From Oegoconia quadripuncta (Eukaryota > Arthropoda > Insecta > Lepidoptera > Autostichidae), in assembly GCA_949316235.1 (NCBI GenBank), contig OX438741.1, positions 13,517,124 to 13,581,123 of the forward strand: a stretch of 64,000 nt of DNA, read 5' to 3'. Each line of letters starts with the position of its first letter. The stretch's first letter is position 1. The position numbers and the translations under genes are program-made. This document shows, in pieces, positions 51,663-62,372 of this stretch. The notes under the pieces are model-generated. The model was not told where the DNA came from, did not search any database, and saw only the letters and a list, made by a program, of their open reading frames with translations.

Positions 51663-51997
51663 GAGCCCATAGTGTACCATTGCTGGGCAAAGGCCTCCCT
51701 CATCTGTTTCCAGTAGTTTTTGTTCTTGACGAGCACAAACCATCCCTTATTAAAACTGTCAAGCCCGTCTCTCCACCGTTTTCGCGGTCTGCCACGTTTG
51801 CGTCTGGCGGTTATAGGAGTCCAAATAGTGGACGCGTTTGCCCACAACTCGCACGGCATGCGGCCCACGTGATCCGCCCAGTCCCACTTCAACGTTGCCA
51901 CTTTTTTCCCTACGTCAGAGATCCGAGTCCGTGAGCGTAGTGTAGCATTTCTGACGCGGTCGGAAATGCTACACCATACTTTATTTGGGTAATCCAA
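51663..51997 (-). pseudogene. Second RTE LINE ORF C-terminus, opposite orientation
   Basis: The minus-strand frame starting at 51997 reads 'RISDVGKKVATLKWDWADHV', 'ITARRKRGRPRKRWRDGLDS' and 'KQMREAFAQQWYTMGSF'. It belongs to another RTE subfamily or age class than the plus-strand copy. The two meet tail to tail around 51650-51662. Confidence 0.85.
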
Positions 51998-52029
51998 AAT
52001 CTATTGCTTGACTGTGGGAGCTTGGGGAA

Positions 52030-52640
52030 AATTGTTCGTAAAATCAAAAATCAAAATCAAAAAATCAAAACAGGGTACACTTAAAATAGTCAGATTTTAC
52101 ATTTTTAAAGCTACTGCTTGTTCAAAAAGCAATTTTCCCCTGAGAAGAACAAGCAAGAAACTCGAGAGAGCGCTTTTTTTTAAAAAAAAGGTTTTTTTAT
52201 TACAAAATTATTAATTATTATTTTATATTATAATATTTCATTATTAACTGTGAAATAGCCTGGTTATGCGAACGGACTGGTTATGTCCATGACTATTTAT
52301 CATCTAAATAATCTCAAGTTTTATAATATGCTTTCTTAATAAGTTTCTGTTTTATAGTATCTTTAAATTTATTGAAAGGAAGATTTTGTATATAAACAGG
52401 AACTTTATTGAAAAAGCGTATACATAACCCTTTGAATGAATTACTGACTTTGCGGAGGCGACTTATGTGACCTGCAAGTTTATCTTTATTTCTTGTATTG
52501 ACATCATGTTTATCACTATGTTTCCTAAATGATGCTATATTTTTTTTGACATATATTAGATTTCCAAAAATGTACTGTGATGAAAAGGTTAGAATATTAT
52601 ATACTCTTTAAATCTGTCTCTAATCTGTCTGTAATCAAGA
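52030..52640 (-). pseudogene. LINE X 3' fragment
   Basis: (TCAAAA)n tail region, 'cagggtacacttaaaatagt', 'gctactgcttgttcaaaaag' and 'gaaaaagcgtatacataacc', 'tttgcggaggcgacttatgt'. This is the 3' UTR and last ~130 codons of the LINE X ORF2, with frameshifts. Confidence 0.75.
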
Positions 52641-53039
52641 GTAGCGTCACCAGTTAATGGGAATTACACGAATTCAAATTCTCCCTGCATAAAGAATCAT
52701 CTAGATTCTAACCTCTCATGAAATACAGTCGTCCTTTACCATAACTAATTATTTTTTTTTTAATTTAAAACTCTTAAGTCACCTCCTACAGTCGATCACG
52801 ATACGATTCGCCGACTCGACAACTTCCATGAGAAACGATCTTTATCGAAAGGCATTCATATAGTCGTAATGTATGCGTAAGGAAAATATCTTAATGAGGT
52901 GCGGAAAGGTGTGTGCAGACTAGCTTCGATTGAAATTATACTCTTACTATGAATAACAACAATTCTTAGATACACTTTTATAACAAAAGTGCTCTCTCAA
53001 TTTGAGGAGCCCCTAAAATCGGTTCAGTAAAAGAATTAG

Positions 53040-53190
53040 CCTATATGTTAATCCACCTCCTAATCTGACTACCCACCAACTTTCATCCAAATCCATCTAG
53101 CTGTATAGGCGTGAAGAAGTAACAAACATACACGCATACAGACATACACACACACAAACTTTCGCAGTTATAATATTAGTTGGGATAGTT
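53040..53190. repeat. Dispersed repeat related to 25310-25394
   Basis: 'ccaactttcatccaaatcca', 'ggcgtgaagaagtaacaaac' and 'aactttcgcagttataatat'. It shows the uninterrupted sequence (aaacatacacgcatacag) of the site occupied by the mariner-type MITEs. Confidence 0.6.
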
Positions 53191-53440
53191 GGGATAAATT
53201 AAACATAGGTCAATGAACTCTAGTCTCATACTTACATTCAGTATTAAACAGGTGTGTACCGACCTTTATATAAAGTTGACAATAGAAACGCACCTTATGA
53301 AAACGAAGCATACGTAATCCTACAGAGAAGTATTTTTACATTACAAATTCTATTATGAGAAATATTATAAAGAGATGTATATATTTGGAGGTCCTTCCTG
53401 GTCTCCGGTTTCGTATCTGTGCACTGTGCATGTTTTTTTT

Positions 53441-53770
53441 AACCGCCTCCGTGGCTCAATGTAAACAACATTGGGTTTACGATTCAGAGGTCGCGGGTTC
53501 GATCCCCAGCGGGGAACATATTTAAGTACTCGGTTTGGTTGGTGGTAGAGCATTTTAAATGTCCGCCTGGCTAGTTACCACCATCTTATCTAAATCTGCC
53601 GCCAAGCAGCAATGTTAATAGCATTGTTATGTTCCGGTTGTCAGAGATAATATAGCCAGTCCCAAAAATGTGTTGGGGTTTCCGGGTCAGTACGCTTCCA
53701 CCTTCGACCTCACCTTCACTTAACATCAGGTGTAATTGAGGTCAAGTACCAACCCGTTTAGCATAAAAAA
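53441..53770 (+). mobile_element. SINE A, full length
   Basis: 'aaccgcctccgtggctcaat', B box 'gcgggttcgatccccagcgg', full body and 'acccgtttagcataaaaaaa'. It is one of the most complete family A copies (330 bp). Confidence 0.9.
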
Positions 53771-54014
53771 ATAGAGTTTTAATGGAAAGGTTGTTTAAAC
53801 CCTCGACGATAAAACGATTAGTGTTATGTGTTTCATGGCTTTGTGTATGTCCAGTCATTATGCAGATACATCTCAGTAAAGCGTTTAATACACTATTCTA
53901 TTTGTAAGAAATCTATTAGGAAATTGTAATCGGAATTAGATCAGTTAGATTCCTATTTAGTGGATTGGAAGAACCCGACCGCGTCCATCTTAAATGCAGA
54001 GATTAATTCGGCAT

Positions 54015-54095
54015 ACATTGCTGGGAGGCTTGGTTCTGTTAATTCAAATATTTGCTGGGAGGCTTGGTTCTGTTAATTCAAATATTACTTCAACA
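54015..54095 (+). repeat. Two-unit tandem repeat (about 38 bp)
   Basis: 'tgctgggaggcttggttctg' followed by 'ttaattcaaatatt' occurs twice, the second directly after the first. Confidence 0.8.
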
Positions 54096-54200
54096 AGCAA
54101 TGTATGGCAAACTAGGCAGAAACCAAAAAAACTAGCCCGAACTTTTATAATTCAAATTTAGAGCTATGCTTTTTGTTTGTGAACGCTACCAAAATTTAAA

Positions 54201-54494
54201 AAACATAGGGTTTACGAATAGGATTCGCGGGTACGATCCCCAGCGGGGTACATGTTTAGTACTCGGTTTAGTTGGTGGTAGGGCATTTTAAATGTCTGCC
54301 TGGCGAGCTACTACCAAGTCTGCCGCCACACAGCAATGGTAAAATCTTGTGTTCCGGTTGTCAGAGATAAGATAGCCCGTCCTCCAAATCAGACGGGGTT
54401 TCCGGGTCAGTACGCTTCCACCTTCGACCTCATCTTCACTTAATATCAGGTGAGATTGAGGTCAAGTGCAAACCCTTTGTGCATAAAAAAAATG
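54201..54494 (+). mobile_element. SINE A, diverged head
   Basis: 'acatagggtttacgaatagg', B box 'gcgggtacgatccccagcgg', body to 'tttgtgcataaaaaaaatg'. Confidence 0.8.
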
Positions 54495-54519
54495 AAATGT
54501 AAAAAAAATATATGTATTA

Positions 54520-54615
54520 CAAATATCTGTTTTTAAATGAACAACCCTTCGAGTTTCTTGCTTGTTCTTCTCAGGGGAAAATAGCTTCAAATGTAAAATT
54601 GACTATTTTACATTT
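54520..54615 (+). mobile_element. LINE X 3' UTR fragment, sense
   Basis: 'gagtttcttgcttgttcttc' and 'tcaggggaaaatagcttcaa' match the UTR of LINE X. The same module is at 57950-58047. Confidence 0.6.
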
Positions 54616-54712
54616 AATATCAGGTTTGATTGAGGACAAGTGATAACCCGCTGAGCATATAAAAAAAATGTTCCTCATGTTTAGCAACGCGAAAAAACTC
54701 TCGCAAAAACCT

Positions 54713-55241
54713 GGGGGCCGATCGCGCTAAGTTTGAACAATAATACCAAAGCTAAACCATAACCAAAAACGCTGCATTAAGCACATTTCGTAACGCGCTA
54801 ATCATTTGAACGGAAATTTAACTAGTTTTTTTTTTAATATTCGTGAAATGAAATAATTTATTTGCTTGATTTTAGGTACAAGATAGGATGATACATAATA
54901 GAAGTCCCCTTCAAAATCTGCTTAAAATCTAACGTGCAAATATTTAATAAATTGGGATAGGATTAGATAGGTTATTACTTAAATATAATATAATAATGTA
55001 TGTTGTCACAATATAAAACTAATTCATTGTCAATGCTATGTTGATGTCAGAAAATGGAAGAACGTCGTGGTTAGCTCTAAACATTTTGGGTTTGGTTTTA
55101 CTTTGGTAGCGTCAACGATATAATCGTTCACTAAAAATAGCGCGATACCATTTTTTCCTTCAGTTAAACCAAAGCTAAACCAAAACCAAAAACGTTCCAT
55201 TCGAACGGTAAAACCGTTGTAAAATAGCGTGATTGGTCCCC
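54713..55241. mobile_element. Candidate 0.53-kb terminal-inverted-repeat element
   Basis: The ends 'gggggccgatcgcgcta' and 'tagcgtgattggtcccc' are imperfect complements of each other. The phrase 'ccaaagctaaaccataacca' near the left end recurs near the right end in direct orientation (55190-55215). Noncoding. No clear target duplication, so limits and class are tentative. Confidence 0.45.
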
Positions 55242-55440
55242 GCGGGTAACAAATCGGATCAGCTGTTTTTGCACTATATCACATAAATAAGGTGAACTTA
55301 AAATACTCTATGTCGGCGGTTAGTAAATTGAACTTTATTGCAGTGCAGTTACGAGTCATTATTTATTCTGCTAATATTCATTGCTGTACGTATAATTATA
55401 TAATGTCCTACGCTAGGTGGATTAATTTAAGGCGAATTGT

Positions 55441-55616
55441 ACTATATATCTTTGCACATATATAACACGCCATCTGGTTCCACACTAAGCAACTAGGCTT
55501 ATATTATGGATACCAGATGGTTGATAAACTACACAAATACATTTTTTTTGTTAATAAATACATAATAAATGAAAAACATCTATAACTCGGGAACACATGT
55601 CTCTATTCATCATACA
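55441..55616 (-). mobile_element. SINE B, lacking its head
   Basis: 'acgccatctggttccacact' through 'acatctataactcgggaaca' in reverse orientation. Confidence 0.75.
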
Positions 55617-56454
55617 AAAAACCATTTTCAGAACCGTTCACCCGTTTTTGCACTACAATGCCACAGACAGACAGGCAAACTGACACAATCGCAAATTCTT
55701 ATTGTTCAGTCAGATGCATTTAACCTTTTTGTATATCTATGCATATGTGTGAATGTAGATTTATTGCATCTTCGACGCCATTATTATTATGTGATGGAAT
55801 GGTAATCTAGAGACACCGTTATTCGGACATCATTACCCCAAATCATTCCTCTGACGATCATTAGTAATATTCAACCTTGCATTGCTCATATTTCGTATTA
55901 CAATTGTAGAGGACATATTGTGAAGGCAAAGGAAGGTAATATTGCGTATTGTATACCTATTTTTTTATAGGTTTTTGCCTTTAATAAAAACGATGTATTG
56001 AAAATTTGTAGTTTCATATAGTAGTTAGTACGTACTTTTGCTTCGCTCTAGGAGTGAGGACTTAAGACCGGCTAACTAAGACAAAACAAATGCACGATAT
56101 GAAAAACATTACCCGCCTTCCTTGGGCAGTCGGGTAATTAGCCACTAAGCAAACGGCATAACATGTATCTACATATAACTATTATCTATTTTTATATTCG
56201 AAAGTTTGGATGTTTGTTTGTTCGTTGTTCAATCACGGCGAAACGGATGAACGGATTTGGATGAAATTTGGTGTACGGGTAGAATAATACCTGAATTAAA
56301 AAAACGGATGTTTTTATTCCGATAAAGTAAGTAGTTCCCGCAGGATAAACAAATTTCCGCGATACCTATACAGTCTGTTAGTGACAGGAGGATGTGCTCA
56401 ATCTGTCGGGACGTGCCTGCTGATGAAGATACATACGAGTACATAACATACACA
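55617..56454. other. Gene-free stretch
   Basis: Short ORFs only. About 56190-56360 contains the 'atgaacggatttggatgaaa' and 'gcaggataaacaaatttccg' blocks of the repeat at 830-1195, reversed. Confidence 0.45.
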
Positions 56455-56455
56455 A

Positions 56456-56720
56456 CGTCAAGACCTTATCCCAAATGGGGTGGTCAGAGATATCCCAAAC
56501 AATAGTGTTTGGTTGGTCCAAACATTAAGAGTTTAATGATTAAAAGTACATCCACGATTCACCTTACGAAATGTACAGAAATGCACACGTGACAGAGGGT
56601 GAACCCATCGCCGTTGAAACGTGCAAATCCTTAGATGTTTTTTGGTGGAAAGTCCCTTAGTCGCCTTTTACGATACTCACGGAAGATACGGGTTGGTTCT
56701 ATTCTATTTGATTGCCGAAA
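56456..56720 (-). repeat. Repeat D, reversed
   Basis: 'ccttatcccaaatggggtgg', 'tcaccttacgaaatgtacag', 'aagtcccttagtcgcctttt' and 'acgatactcacgg' are the exact reverse of the D block order. Confidence 0.7.
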
Positions 56721-57078
56721 CCACACAGCACATGAAGATAAGTATATTGTATAAGAATTCGTTATATTTCATCCTACAGATGTGTGCTCCCCTTAGGGCT
56801 ACATTATCGCATCATTAAAGCACTCTAGATTGATGTCAAATGTCATACCGTTATTGACAGATGACATAACACATGGTAGTGTCACGACATTGCAATGTAA
56901 TTTATTCTTGTAGGGACGTGGTATGCCTAGGGCGTTGTTTATTCGTTATTATTTATTCTTAGCTACAGTATGATTCGAAAAGGCTAAAAAAAACGACTTC
57001 AGTAAAGTTCCTCTCCAACTCCTGATTACGAACAACTTTCAACTAGGAACCACAGCCGAATTCGATCAAAAAAATAGG

Positions 57079-57200
57079 AACAACGGGTTGGTAGGTACTT
57101 GGCGTCAATCACACCTGATGTTAAGTTAAGATGAGGTCGAAGGTGGAAGCGTACTGACCCGGAAACCCCAACACATTTGGGGGATTGGCTATCTCATCTT
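57079..57200 (-). mobile_element. SINE A 3' fragment
   Basis: 'ggaacaacgggttggtaggt' to 'acatttgggggattggctat', reversed. Confidence 0.75.
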
Positions 57201-57332
57201 ATTATAAGATCGGTGTGATTACCAATAAATATGACAAATCAAGACAGAAGTATGTATTTAAAATTTCCTTTATGAAAATATCCCGCAGTAGGTACGTAGT
57301 AGTCGTGTTGCTTACGTTACCTAGGTAAGATA

Positions 57333-57488
57333 ATCTTTTTTTTTTTTTTTTTTTATATGAGAGAGCGGCAAACGAGCATGTGGGTCACCTGATGGAAAGT
57401 AATCACCGCCGCCCATGGACAGCCGCAACACCAAAAGTGTCACAGATGCGTTGCCGGCCTTTGAGGAAGGTGTAGGCTCGTTTCTTGA
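57333..57488 (-). mobile_element. LINE C 3' end
   Basis: A T-run, 'gagagcggcaaacgagcatg', 'tcaccgccgcccatggacag' and 'tgaggaaggtgtaggctcgt'. Only the last 30 codons and UTR. Confidence 0.75.
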
Positions 57489-57868
57489 CTGTATCTAAAT
57501 CTAAATAAATATAGATGACTATTTATTATTTATTCCTGATAGAGCCCAGTGTATTAGTGTTTTAATAAAGCCAATGTGACAAAATCATAGTAAACACCCT
57601 GTATAGCAATGAACTAGGTAGTGAAATCGAAAGTCATCGGGTACGCAGGTCAGGGAAAGTTCTAGGTCTAGGGTTAGACCCGCCAAGGAAGATCTGGCTG
57701 ACATTATGGCCGGCCTAACTGGTTTATCGACTATAGATGTTTTCCTACTACGCGCAAAGTGTCTGGGAAATGGTGGTTTTTTTATACACGGTAATGCAGC
57801 AGGTTCAGGTTTGTAGAAGCGTATTTGTTTCATTAAACAAATCATATAAATACATAGGTCTTAGTAAT
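57489..57868. other. Gene-free stretch
   Basis: An 86-codon minus-strand ORF (57585-57845) contains no motif I recognise and no repeat match. Not called as a gene. Confidence 0.4.
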
Positions 57869-57869
57869 G

Positions 57870-58047
57870 ATAATAATAAATAAATGTCCTTAGACATACA
57901 CACACACATGCTCCACAGTAAGCAACTATATCTTTTAAAATAACATCCCTTCGAGTTTCTTGCTTGTTGTTCTCAGGGGAAAATTGCATTTTGAACAAGC
58001 AGTAGCTTAAAAATTTAAAAATTTACTACCTATGTAAAATTCACTTT
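57870..58047. mobile_element. SINE B tail remnant and LINE X UTR fragment
   Basis: 57870-57930 is a reversed SINE B end ('ccttagacatacacacacac', 'ctccacagtaagcaactata'). 57950-58047 is the sense LINE X UTR ('gagtttcttgcttgttgttc'). Confidence 0.6.
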
Positions 58048-58190
58048 ATTTTTTGTATGCACGACGGGTTCGTACTAGACCTCAATCACACTTGATGTTA
58101 AGTGAAGATGAGGTCGAAGGTGGAAGCGTACTGACCCGGAAACCCCAACACATTTGGGGGATTGGCTATCTTATCTCTGACAACCGGAAC
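58048..58190 (-). mobile_element. SINE A 3' fragment next to the LINE tail
   Basis: 'tatgcacgacgggttcgtac' to 'atcttatctctgacaaccgg', reversed. Confidence 0.75.
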
Positions 58191-58438
58191 TGACTATTTT
58201 AAGTTTCAAAGTCAAAGTCAAAGTCAAAGTCAAAAAATATTTATTTCGTAGGATAAAGATTATCACTTGAAAACGTCACATTTTTTATCTTAATATTAAA
58301 ATTATTGACATTTTTGCTCATTCGCAAAGCAGATTCCCCAGAGAAGAACGAGCAAGAAACTCAAGGGTTGCTCTTTTAAATAAGTTTGGGTTACAATTAT
58401 ATTATATTGTATAATTAGGCTGAATATCGCCGAGCGGC

Positions 58439-61360
58439 CTATGTCCATGCTTGCTTATCATCCAGATAGTCAGAAATTTTATAATAGCCTTTGGTAAATA
58501 ATGTCTGTTTTATGATGGTTTTGAATTTATTTAAAGGTAAATTTTGAATGTCCACTGGAACCTTATTATAAAAGCGTATACATTGCCCCTTAAATGACTT
58601 AGTGACTTTGTGTAAACGGCTGGCATGAACAGCAAGTTTATTTTTATATCTGGTATTAACATTATGTATATCACTATTTTTCTTAAAGGATTCTATATTT
58701 TTTCTTACATACATTAAGTTTTCGTAAATATATTGCGATGCTAATGTTAATATATTAATTTCTTTAAATTTATTCCTAAGAGACACTCTGGGGCCCAGTT
58801 TGTAAATCGCGCGAACCGCTCGTTTCTGCAGAACAAAGATACAATTTATGTCCGCGGCATTTCCCCACAACAGAATGCCGTAGGTCAGTATACTATGGAA
58901 ATAACTGAAATAGACCAACCTCGCGGTATCCACATCGGTTAAATAACGTATTTTTTTAATCGCAAACACTGCAGAACTGAGGCGCTTCGCTAACTTATCG
59001 ATGTGTGGACCCCACTGCAGTCCTTTATCCAATGTAATACCTAGGAATAAAGTAGTGTCCACAAGCTCCAACTCTTCGTTTTTTACTAACACTTTAGTGG
59101 CTACCTGTTTGACATTTGGTAGTGAAAACTTTATACATTTGGTTTTTTTCTCATTAAGGAGTAGATTATTTGTTGTGAACCACTCAACCACCTTAGAGAT
59201 AGCATTATTTACGTCGTCAAGAGATGTCTGTTTTCTTTTAACTTTGAATAGTAAAGAAGTGTCATCAGCAAATATTGTTATCTCATGGTTGCCGTCTATG
59301 CAATTTGGTAAGTCATTAATATAAACAAGAAACAGGAACGGCCCGAGAATTGAGCCCTGTGGAACACCTATGCAAACGGCAGACCCTGACGATCTCTCAC
59401 CATTCACATCCACCCTCTGAACTCGATTACACAAGTACGATTCTAAGAGTTCGAGGGCACGGCCCGCAATACCATAATGGCGTAATTTCCTGACCAGACC
59501 ATCATGATGTACACAATCAAAAGCCTTTGACAGGTCACAGAAAATACCAATCGCATCTTGAGAATCTTCCCATGCTTCAAAGATATGCTCAATAAGCTCA
59601 ACACCAGCATCGGTTGTTGAGAGACCCCGTGTGAATCCAAATTGCTTTGAAGTCATTAAGTTATTGATATTGAAATAAGACAGCAATTGATTTAGAATTA
59701 GTTTTTCGAAAATTTTACTAAAAGTCGGTAGGATTGATATGGGTCTAAAATTAGTGGGGTCTGATGTACTACCGGCTTTGAATAATGGAATTACTTTACT
59801 CTGTTTCATCAGGTCAGGAAACACACCACTTTCCACACATTTATTAAAAATACAGGCTAAATGTGGTGCAACGCAATCAATGATAGAGCTAACTATTTTA
59901 ACAGAAAGACCATAGAGGTCAGCGGTTTTTTTAATTTGCAAAGATTTAAATGCTTTCATAATATCACTGGGACTAACGTGTCTAAATATATTTAATTCCA
60001 CACTTGGAGTATCGCTTCGCATTTTAAGTAAAGATTCAGCTACGGTGGGAGATGAATTAAGTGATTTGGTGGTTAAAATTGGAATCTCTGTGAAAAATTT
60101 TTCAAATGCCTCTGCAACTTCTAAGTCCGTATTAAGAACATAATTATTAATTTTTAATTGAATATTAGGATTACAAGCCTTGATTTTTCCAGCTTCGCTG
60201 TTTATAACTTTCCATGTAGTTTTCACAATATTTGCACTATTTTTAATTTTAATTTTAATAAAATTTGCCTTCGCTACGGCACAAACACGTTTAAATATTT
60301 TTGAATAATTTCGAACATAATCAACAAAACCCGGATTAGAGTTATATGTTCTTTCGTTATAAAGTTCATATAACTTTCGGCGACTTCTATGAATTCCCAC
60401 AGTCGCCCAATCAGTGAACATCAGACAACTGTTTATTTTTATACTTTTTGCTTTGAAAACATTCTCGCACTCCTTTCTTACCAATGTGAACAATGAATTA
60501 TACATCTCATCGGGATTGTCACAAATAATATGTGTCAATTTATATAATTTTTCTTTAACATTATTTCGAAATTGGTCTAACCGAGCGTCATTTACAGGTA
60601 CACATGTAATATTTTTTACCAATGTCTTGCTAAAGGGAACTTTAATCGTAACTAACTGTCCACAGTGATCTGAGGGTAATTTATTTATAATTGATTTTCC
60701 ACTGGGATCGAAGTTTGCGAAAATATTATCAATGCAAGTGGCCGTAGTCGATGTTATTCTGGTAGGAGCCGAAAAATTGTGAACAAGATTGTAACTTAGA
60801 AACAAAGATTTAAGTCTACTGCTTAGACTACTGCCTTCTAATAAATTAATATTAAAGTCACCGCAAACTACAATAAGTTTGTTATTATTACTAATTTTAT
60901 GCAACGCTTCATCCATAATTTCTTCAAATAATTCATAAGATGAAGAAGGGGGTTTGTATATGCTTATTACAATAAGCCGCTCAAGCTCTATACAGGCCAA
61001 TTCAGTTGTTCGCTCAACAGAAAGACTCACAATATCTAAGCGCTCTTTGTACTTTAATTTATTATTTGCAATAATTAAAGAACCGCCACGTATTGCTTTT
61101 TTCCTACTGTATGAACTCGCAACCTGGTGATTTTTGAAGCTAAACATGAATTGATTCTGTTTTAACCAGTGTTCAGTAATACATAAAATATCAACATTGT
61201 GACAATTCATGAATAGCTCAACCTCCAGCTCTTTGCCCATTATGCCCTGAATATTTTGATGTACTAGGTTTATATTAGAAAACTTACATTGAATTGAGGG
61301 CTCAATTTTTTTAACTGAGGGGCAGTTATTATTTTTAAATTCTTTATGTAATTTTAACAA
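58439..61360 (-). CDS. LINE ORF2: AP endonuclease and reverse transcriptase
   Basis: 973 codons without a stop. The N-terminal apurinic-type endonuclease carries N36 in 'HQNIQG', E63 in 'ITEHWL', Y135 in 'SIYKPP', 'CGDFNINLL' (D168, N170), 'IDNIF' (D211, N212) and 'SDHCG' (D231, H232). That is the full catalytic set that nicks the target DNA. The reverse transcriptase has 'FRPISILPTFSKIFEKLI' (about 538-555), 'FCDLSKAFDCVHHDGL' (D609), 'GVPQGSILGPFLF' (665-677) and 'FADDTSLL' (D699, D700). A long C-terminal tail follows, without an RNase H domain that I can see. The order fits the jockey/CR1 group, perhaps the Daphne-type clade. It acts by target-primed reverse transcription in the nucleus. 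With all motifs present it may still supply activity in trans, although its 5' end and promoter are lost. Confidence 0.9.
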   Translation of the reverse strand: MLKLHKEFKNNNCPSVKKIEPSIQCKFSNINLVHQNIQGIMGKELEVELFMNCHNVDILCITEHWLKQNQFMFSFKNHQVASSYSRKKAIRGGSLIIANNKLKYKERLDIVSLSVERTTELACIELERLIVISIYKPPSSSYELFEEIMDEALHKISNNNKLIVVCGDFNINLLEGSSLSSRLKSLFLSYNLVHNFSAPTRITSTTATCIDNIFANFDPSGKSIINKLPSDHCGQLVTIKVPFSKTLVKNITCVPVNDARLDQFRNNVKEKLYKLTHIICDNPDEMYNSLFTLVRKECENVFKAKSIKINSCLMFTDWATVGIHRSRRKLYELYNERTYNSNPGFVDYVRNYSKIFKRVCAVAKANFIKIKIKNSANIVKTTWKVINSEAGKIKACNPNIQLKINNYVLNTDLEVAEAFEKFFTEIPILTTKSLNSSPTVAESLLKMRSDTPSVELNIFRHVSPSDIMKAFKSLQIKKTADLYGLSVKIVSSIIDCVAPHLACIFNKCVESGVFPDLMKQSKVIPLFKAGSTSDPTNFRPISILPTFSKIFEKLILNQLLSYFNINNLMTSKQFGFTRGLSTTDAGVELIEHIFEAWEDSQDAIGIFCDLSKAFDCVHHDGLVRKLRHYGIAGRALELLESYLCNRVQRVDVNGERSSGSAVCIGVPQGSILGPFLFLVYINDLPNCIDGNHEITIFADDTSLLFKVKRKQTSLDDVNNAISKVVEWFTTNNLLLNEKKTKCIKFSLPNVKQVATKVLVKNEELELVDTTLFLGITLDKGLQWGPHIDKLAKRLSSAVFAIKKIRYLTDVDTARLVYFSYFHSILTYGILLWGNAADINCIFVLQKRAVRAIYKLGPRVSLRNKFKEINILTLASQYIYENLMYVRKNIESFKKNSDIHNVNTRYKNKLAVHASRLHKVTKSFKGQCIRFYNKVPVDIQNLPLNKFKTIIKQTLFTKGYYKISDYLDDKQAWT

Positions 61361-61392
61361 AGTGCCAGAGTTACCCTCTGTTGTCTTATATA

Positions 61393-61677
61393 TTAATTTA
61401 AATTACTTGGAAATGATTCCAAGGATTGCTCAATGTCAATTGACTGTTCAATAAAAACAGTTGTCGTGTTTGCCAATGACTTGGCAGAATTAACTATATA
61501 ATATGATAGCAACTTGGCTATTTGTCGCATGCAATATTTAGACAGATAATAATAATTATCTTTAGTCAAGCTATGACAATTTTTAATAAATTTATTTGTG
61601 TCTATTATATGAAATTTATCGTCATGACATGTCATATTATGCAATAGCATATTTAAATTATGTCTAAATTTTTTCAT
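61393..61677 (-). pseudogene. C-terminal remnant of LINE ORF1
   Basis: A 94-codon frame rich in Asn, Lys, Tyr and His ('YLSKYCMRQIAKLLSYYIVN') that stops 33 bp before the first Met of ORF2. Its position upstream of ORF2 on the same strand suggests ORF1, cut off by 5' truncation. No zinc knuckle or coiled coil can be seen in what is left. Confidence 0.5.
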
Positions 61678-61725
61678 TTACTCTGTGTACCTACAAAATA
61701 AAGCATTTTTGACTTTGACTTTGAC

Positions 61726-61828
61726 TTAGCTTGTGTTGTGGATACCAGATGGTTGATATATTACATAAGTACATATTTTTTTTGTAAATAAATACTTATT
61801 ATAAATGAAAACATCCATAATTCATTTA
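61726..61828 (-). mobile_element. SINE B fragment
   Basis: 'gcttgtgttgtggataccag', 'atggttgatatattacataa' and 'aaaacatccataattc' in reverse orientation. Confidence 0.75.
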
Positions 61829-62089
61829 ATATCTTAAGAAGATTATTAAATAAAACCACACGAAGTTATCGGTTTTCAGGTGAAATTCTCGATTTTAATT
61901 CATACATAATTTTATGACTAGAAATTGACAATTCGGAAACCGGGGGCTTTATATTTTCTGAACAAAGTGACATGACAAAAACGTAATTTTTCACGCCACC
62001 CGACGAAAGGGTTAGGTTCTTCGCGAGTATCTATTACATGCATATATATATTTCTTATATATAGCTTTATCGCCGATATGTGTAATTTG

Positions 62090-62262
62090 TTTATCCCGCG
62101 GGAACTACTCACTTTATCGGGATAAAAAGTATCCTATGTCCTAATCCAAGGTATATTCTATCTATATACCAAATTTCATCTAAATCCGTTCATCCGTTTC
62201 ACTATGATTGAGCAACAAACAAACAAACATCCAAACTTACGCATTTATAATATTAATTTAGA
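62090..62262. repeat. Dispersed repeat ending in 'aacatccaaacttacgcatt'
   Basis: 'tttatcccgcgggaactact', 'taatccaaggtatattctat' and 'caaatttcatctaaatccgt' match 880-1195. Confidence 0.6.
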
Positions 62263-62271
62263 TTAGATATA

Positions 62272-62372
62272 ATACATATTAAACATCCATAATACGGGTA
62301 CACGGGATTCGAATCGGCGACCTTTTAGTACACCAGTCAGAGTTACTAACCACTACACCAAACGTCGTTCAA
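62272..62372 (-). mobile_element. SINE B head, diverged
   Basis: 'aacatccataatacgggtac', 'gggattcgaatcggcgacct' (B box) and 'ctaaccactacaccaaacgt'. Confidence 0.7.

Larger units (their letters stand above)
58205..61690 (-). mobile_element. Long non-LTR retrotransposon (LINE X), 5'-truncated in ORF1
   Basis: On the minus strand: the end of ORF1 (61677-61393), ORF2 (61360-58439), a 3' UTR of about 230 bp and a (TTTGAC)n tail at 58207-58234. The 5' side ends near 61690, beside a plus-strand 'aataaagcatttttgacttt' tail of unclear origin and SINE B. It is the largest copy of the family that also left fragments at 28.1, 45.6, 47.0 and 52.0 kb. No clear target duplication was recognised. Confidence 0.8.

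Noticed and set aside
61702..61735. The (TTTGAC)-type repeats at both ends as target-site duplication or terminal repeat of the LINE
   Set aside because: The two tracts are in opposite orientation and are low-complexity tails, so they cannot be a direct duplication.
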